Source of the DNA: Epiperipatus broadwayi
Lineage: Eukaryota > Onychophora > Udeonychophora > Euonychophora > Peripatidae
Reading direction: 5' to 3'
Length of the DNA: 64,000 nt
Assembly (NCBI GenBank): GCA_028023455.1
Contig: JAQFVV010000031.1
Location: 5,746,926-5,810,925 of the forward strand
Shown here piece after piece: positions 62,101-64,000 of the stretch (its first letter is position 1; each line of letters opens with the position of its first letter). Below the pieces are notes generated by a model. That model made no database searches, had not been told where the DNA came from, and was given only the letters and a program-made list of their open reading frames with translations. The translations under genes were made by a program, and so were the position numbers.

Positions 62101-63540
62101 AGTGAAATGTATATGCATTTATGAAAGAATTAAAATAAATTTATTCAAAAGTTAAAGAATTGCATTCCAAAAATGAACAAACCCAAGAAATGAAAGAAAT
62201 TTTGAAGTAGTACAAGAGACATATAAGCATTCTGAATTTAGAAATAGCAAGCCAAAAACAAATACAAATACAACAAAAAGTAGAATGGATAGAAAGACAA
62301 TTATATAGTCATTTAAAGAAATGGTTCAATAATCTAATGAATCCAGTAAAAATAAATTACAGAAATGTGTGCAAAGTATAGACACTCAAGAGAATATGCA
62401 TAAAACTTATAAAGAAGTAATTGGTATCATGAATAACACAAAAATGGTTTATGCAAAGATGGAAAAGGAAATATGAAATTGGTTTATAGAAAGTGTAAAA
62501 GCATTTAAATAAAATAGTATAAGTGATACAAGAGATACAAAACCAAGATAGATGTATAAATGCAACACATAAATTATTATGCTTTTCTAAAAATCCAAGT
62601 ATTTAGAGGTTAAGCAGGAAAGATGACCTTTGGAAAAGCTTGATAATCTGGAGATTATTTCCAATTAAACTGGCTAACAGAAAGAGAACAACTGTCTATT
62701 GCCTAAAATCATTTACAAACATATTAAAATGGCAGAACTTATTAATAATGACTCCAACTCTCTATTCTGGATACAGTGTACAAATTTTGAACAATTCTTG
62801 GTCCAAACAATGCCAAAAATTGATTAGATGTCAAATTTCCCATAAAAAGCAGTGAAAGTTACACAATTCCTTAAAATATAAATGTTAATGTTAAGGATAT
62901 TACCTGCATGTGGCATGACAAAAAAACAGATTATCAGAATGATACAACATAACACCTTCTTGCATTTAATACATGATCAACAGCTTTGACTGAAAAACCA
63001 TAAAACAAACAAATGGCTTAGATTATAAATGCCAGTGACATGAGCCTCACAATCAGGAAAGAAAAGGAAAGTTTACCACACCAATCCACCAATCAAACCA
63101 AAAGATTGAGGCATCTATTGGTTGAATCAGAGCAAAAAATATCCAGTAATGCTAGCCCTATAGATGATGACGAAAAAGAAGAAACTCTGGTACCAGTGAT
63201 GGAACATGGTAGTGCATTATTCTAGAAGGTTTTCAAGACCATCAAGACTGAACAATACAGAAAAAATTCCAGCTAATGTATCATACCCAAGAACTGATAT
63301 TGGAATAGAAGAAAATAGGAATAGAAACAGAAAATGAAATGAATGTGATCCAAATCAGCATTAAAAAATCAGCAGTTGTTCCAGAAGATGACAGAATATA
63401 ATTCAAATTCACTCAGACAAAGACTCCCTCACTTCTGCAGAAGTATCTAGACAGATTAAAACTTAATGCTAAAAAAATAAATACTAGCCCATTTCCTGTT
63501 GATCTTAGATCTATTAAAAGGAAAATATTTTAACCATAAA
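62100..63540 (+). pseudogene. Possible decayed LINE ORF1-like coding remnant
   Basis: The plus strand has protein-like composition rich in Lys, Gln, Glu and Ile across several interrupted frames: QKQIQIQQKVEWIERQL near 62270 looks like a coiled coil; 62640-62855 gives 71 codons with WRLFPIKLANRKRT; 63040-63225 gives 61 codons ending in an acidic DDDEKEE stretch. No diagnostic motif (no RRM, no zinc knuckle) is seen, so retroelement ORF1 is only a suggestion; a decayed host gene or chance remain possible. Confidence 0.25.
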
Positions 63541-64000
63541 TAAAAATATATAATCAGTTAAATAGAACATTTGAGACATTACCAAAAGTGACAGTAAAAG
63601 CACTAAAAGATAAATTACCAGCTTGCTAAAAAGCATGTATGACTTTTATGAATGATATAAAAAGAATAATAGTAATTTAAATGATAAATAGATGGTGTAA
63701 GTAAATAGTTATGCAAAATATGACCAGAATGGATATTTATTTATTGATATCTGAAGAGAATAATATTTTTTGGATTAAAGATTATTTAAATATAATCCAT
63801 TTCTAATGATGTACTGAGATTTGGTCAACTATGTGAGACGTTATCTTGCCAAGTGACAATTGAAGTGTATATTGTCTCAGCTGCTGCCACAACGATTTTT
63901 TCTAAGTAGATTACTCACTCATCTGTAAGGCAAAAAAGAAGGAAAAATGCAATTTGAATTATTGTTGATCTGAGCAACCCCGAAAACTCAAAGGGATAAT
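63541..64000. other. Window end, nothing recognised
   Basis: AT-rich up to about 63,800, then slightly more balanced. No feature recognised before the window ends. Confidence 0.45.

Overview
The window looks like intergenic DNA from an AT-rich metazoan genome, most plausibly a marine invertebrate; a mollusc, perhaps a cephalopod, is my guess and not proven. It has long di-, tri- and tetranucleotide arrays, Penelope-like elements (PLEs), non-LTR and LTR retroelements, a tRNA-like SINE and many foldback repeats. I find no convincing host gene, rRNA or true tRNA, nothing bacterial and no CRISPR array. The only long open reading frame is a 631-residue PLE protein.

Layout. 1-4 kb: AT-rich DNA without recognisable genes. 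4.2-5.2 kb: a PLE remnant bracketed by 162-bp inverted copies of its own 3' end. 6.87-7.01 kb: a tRNA-like SINE with a 15-bp target-site duplication (TSD). 8.2-10.1 kb: a solo long terminal repeat of family 'LTR2'; a diverged inverted copy lies at 20.3-22.3 kb. 10.15-18.7 kb: remnants of family 'LTR1' (very long LTRs, 2.4-3.0 kb, with ends TGTAACAG/CTGTTTCA), including a gag-like decayed frame, a primer-binding-site candidate and two complete-looking LTRs. 18.7-23.7 kb: small foldback elements and SINE-like repeats. 25.9-31.7 kb: a decayed non-LTR (LINE) element on the minus strand, split by a 2,448-bp LTR1 copy with a 4-bp TSD. 32.8-36.8 kb: a second minus-strand LINE of the same apparent family, lying between two trinucleotide arrays and interrupted by a foldback element. 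38.5-41.5 kb: MITE-like and palindromic repeats. 44.9-46.8 kb: decayed Ty3-type gag and protease/pol on the minus strand, next to an old LTR1 copy (47.4-54.8 kb). That LTR is interrupted by a 4.2-kb near-perfect palindrome made of two PLE copies arranged head to head. 55-60.7 kb: three further PLE loci, one of them a second, older head-to-head pair.

How the parts relate. The nesting gives a relative order: LINEs and the old LTR copy came first, then LTR1 into the LINE and the PLE pair into the old LTR. Inverted architecture recurs at four of the five PLE loci: two head-to-head pairs and two copies bracketed by inverted copies of their own 3' tail. Together with a hammerhead-like fold in the PLE tails, this is the most interesting signal here. 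In the PLE palindrome each partner is damaged differently: one has two indels in the endonuclease region, the other lacks a conserved arginine in the reverse transcriptase.

Limits: all homology statements come from reading motifs and comparing stretches by eye. Element ends marked approximate may be off by tens of bases, and no database search was possible.
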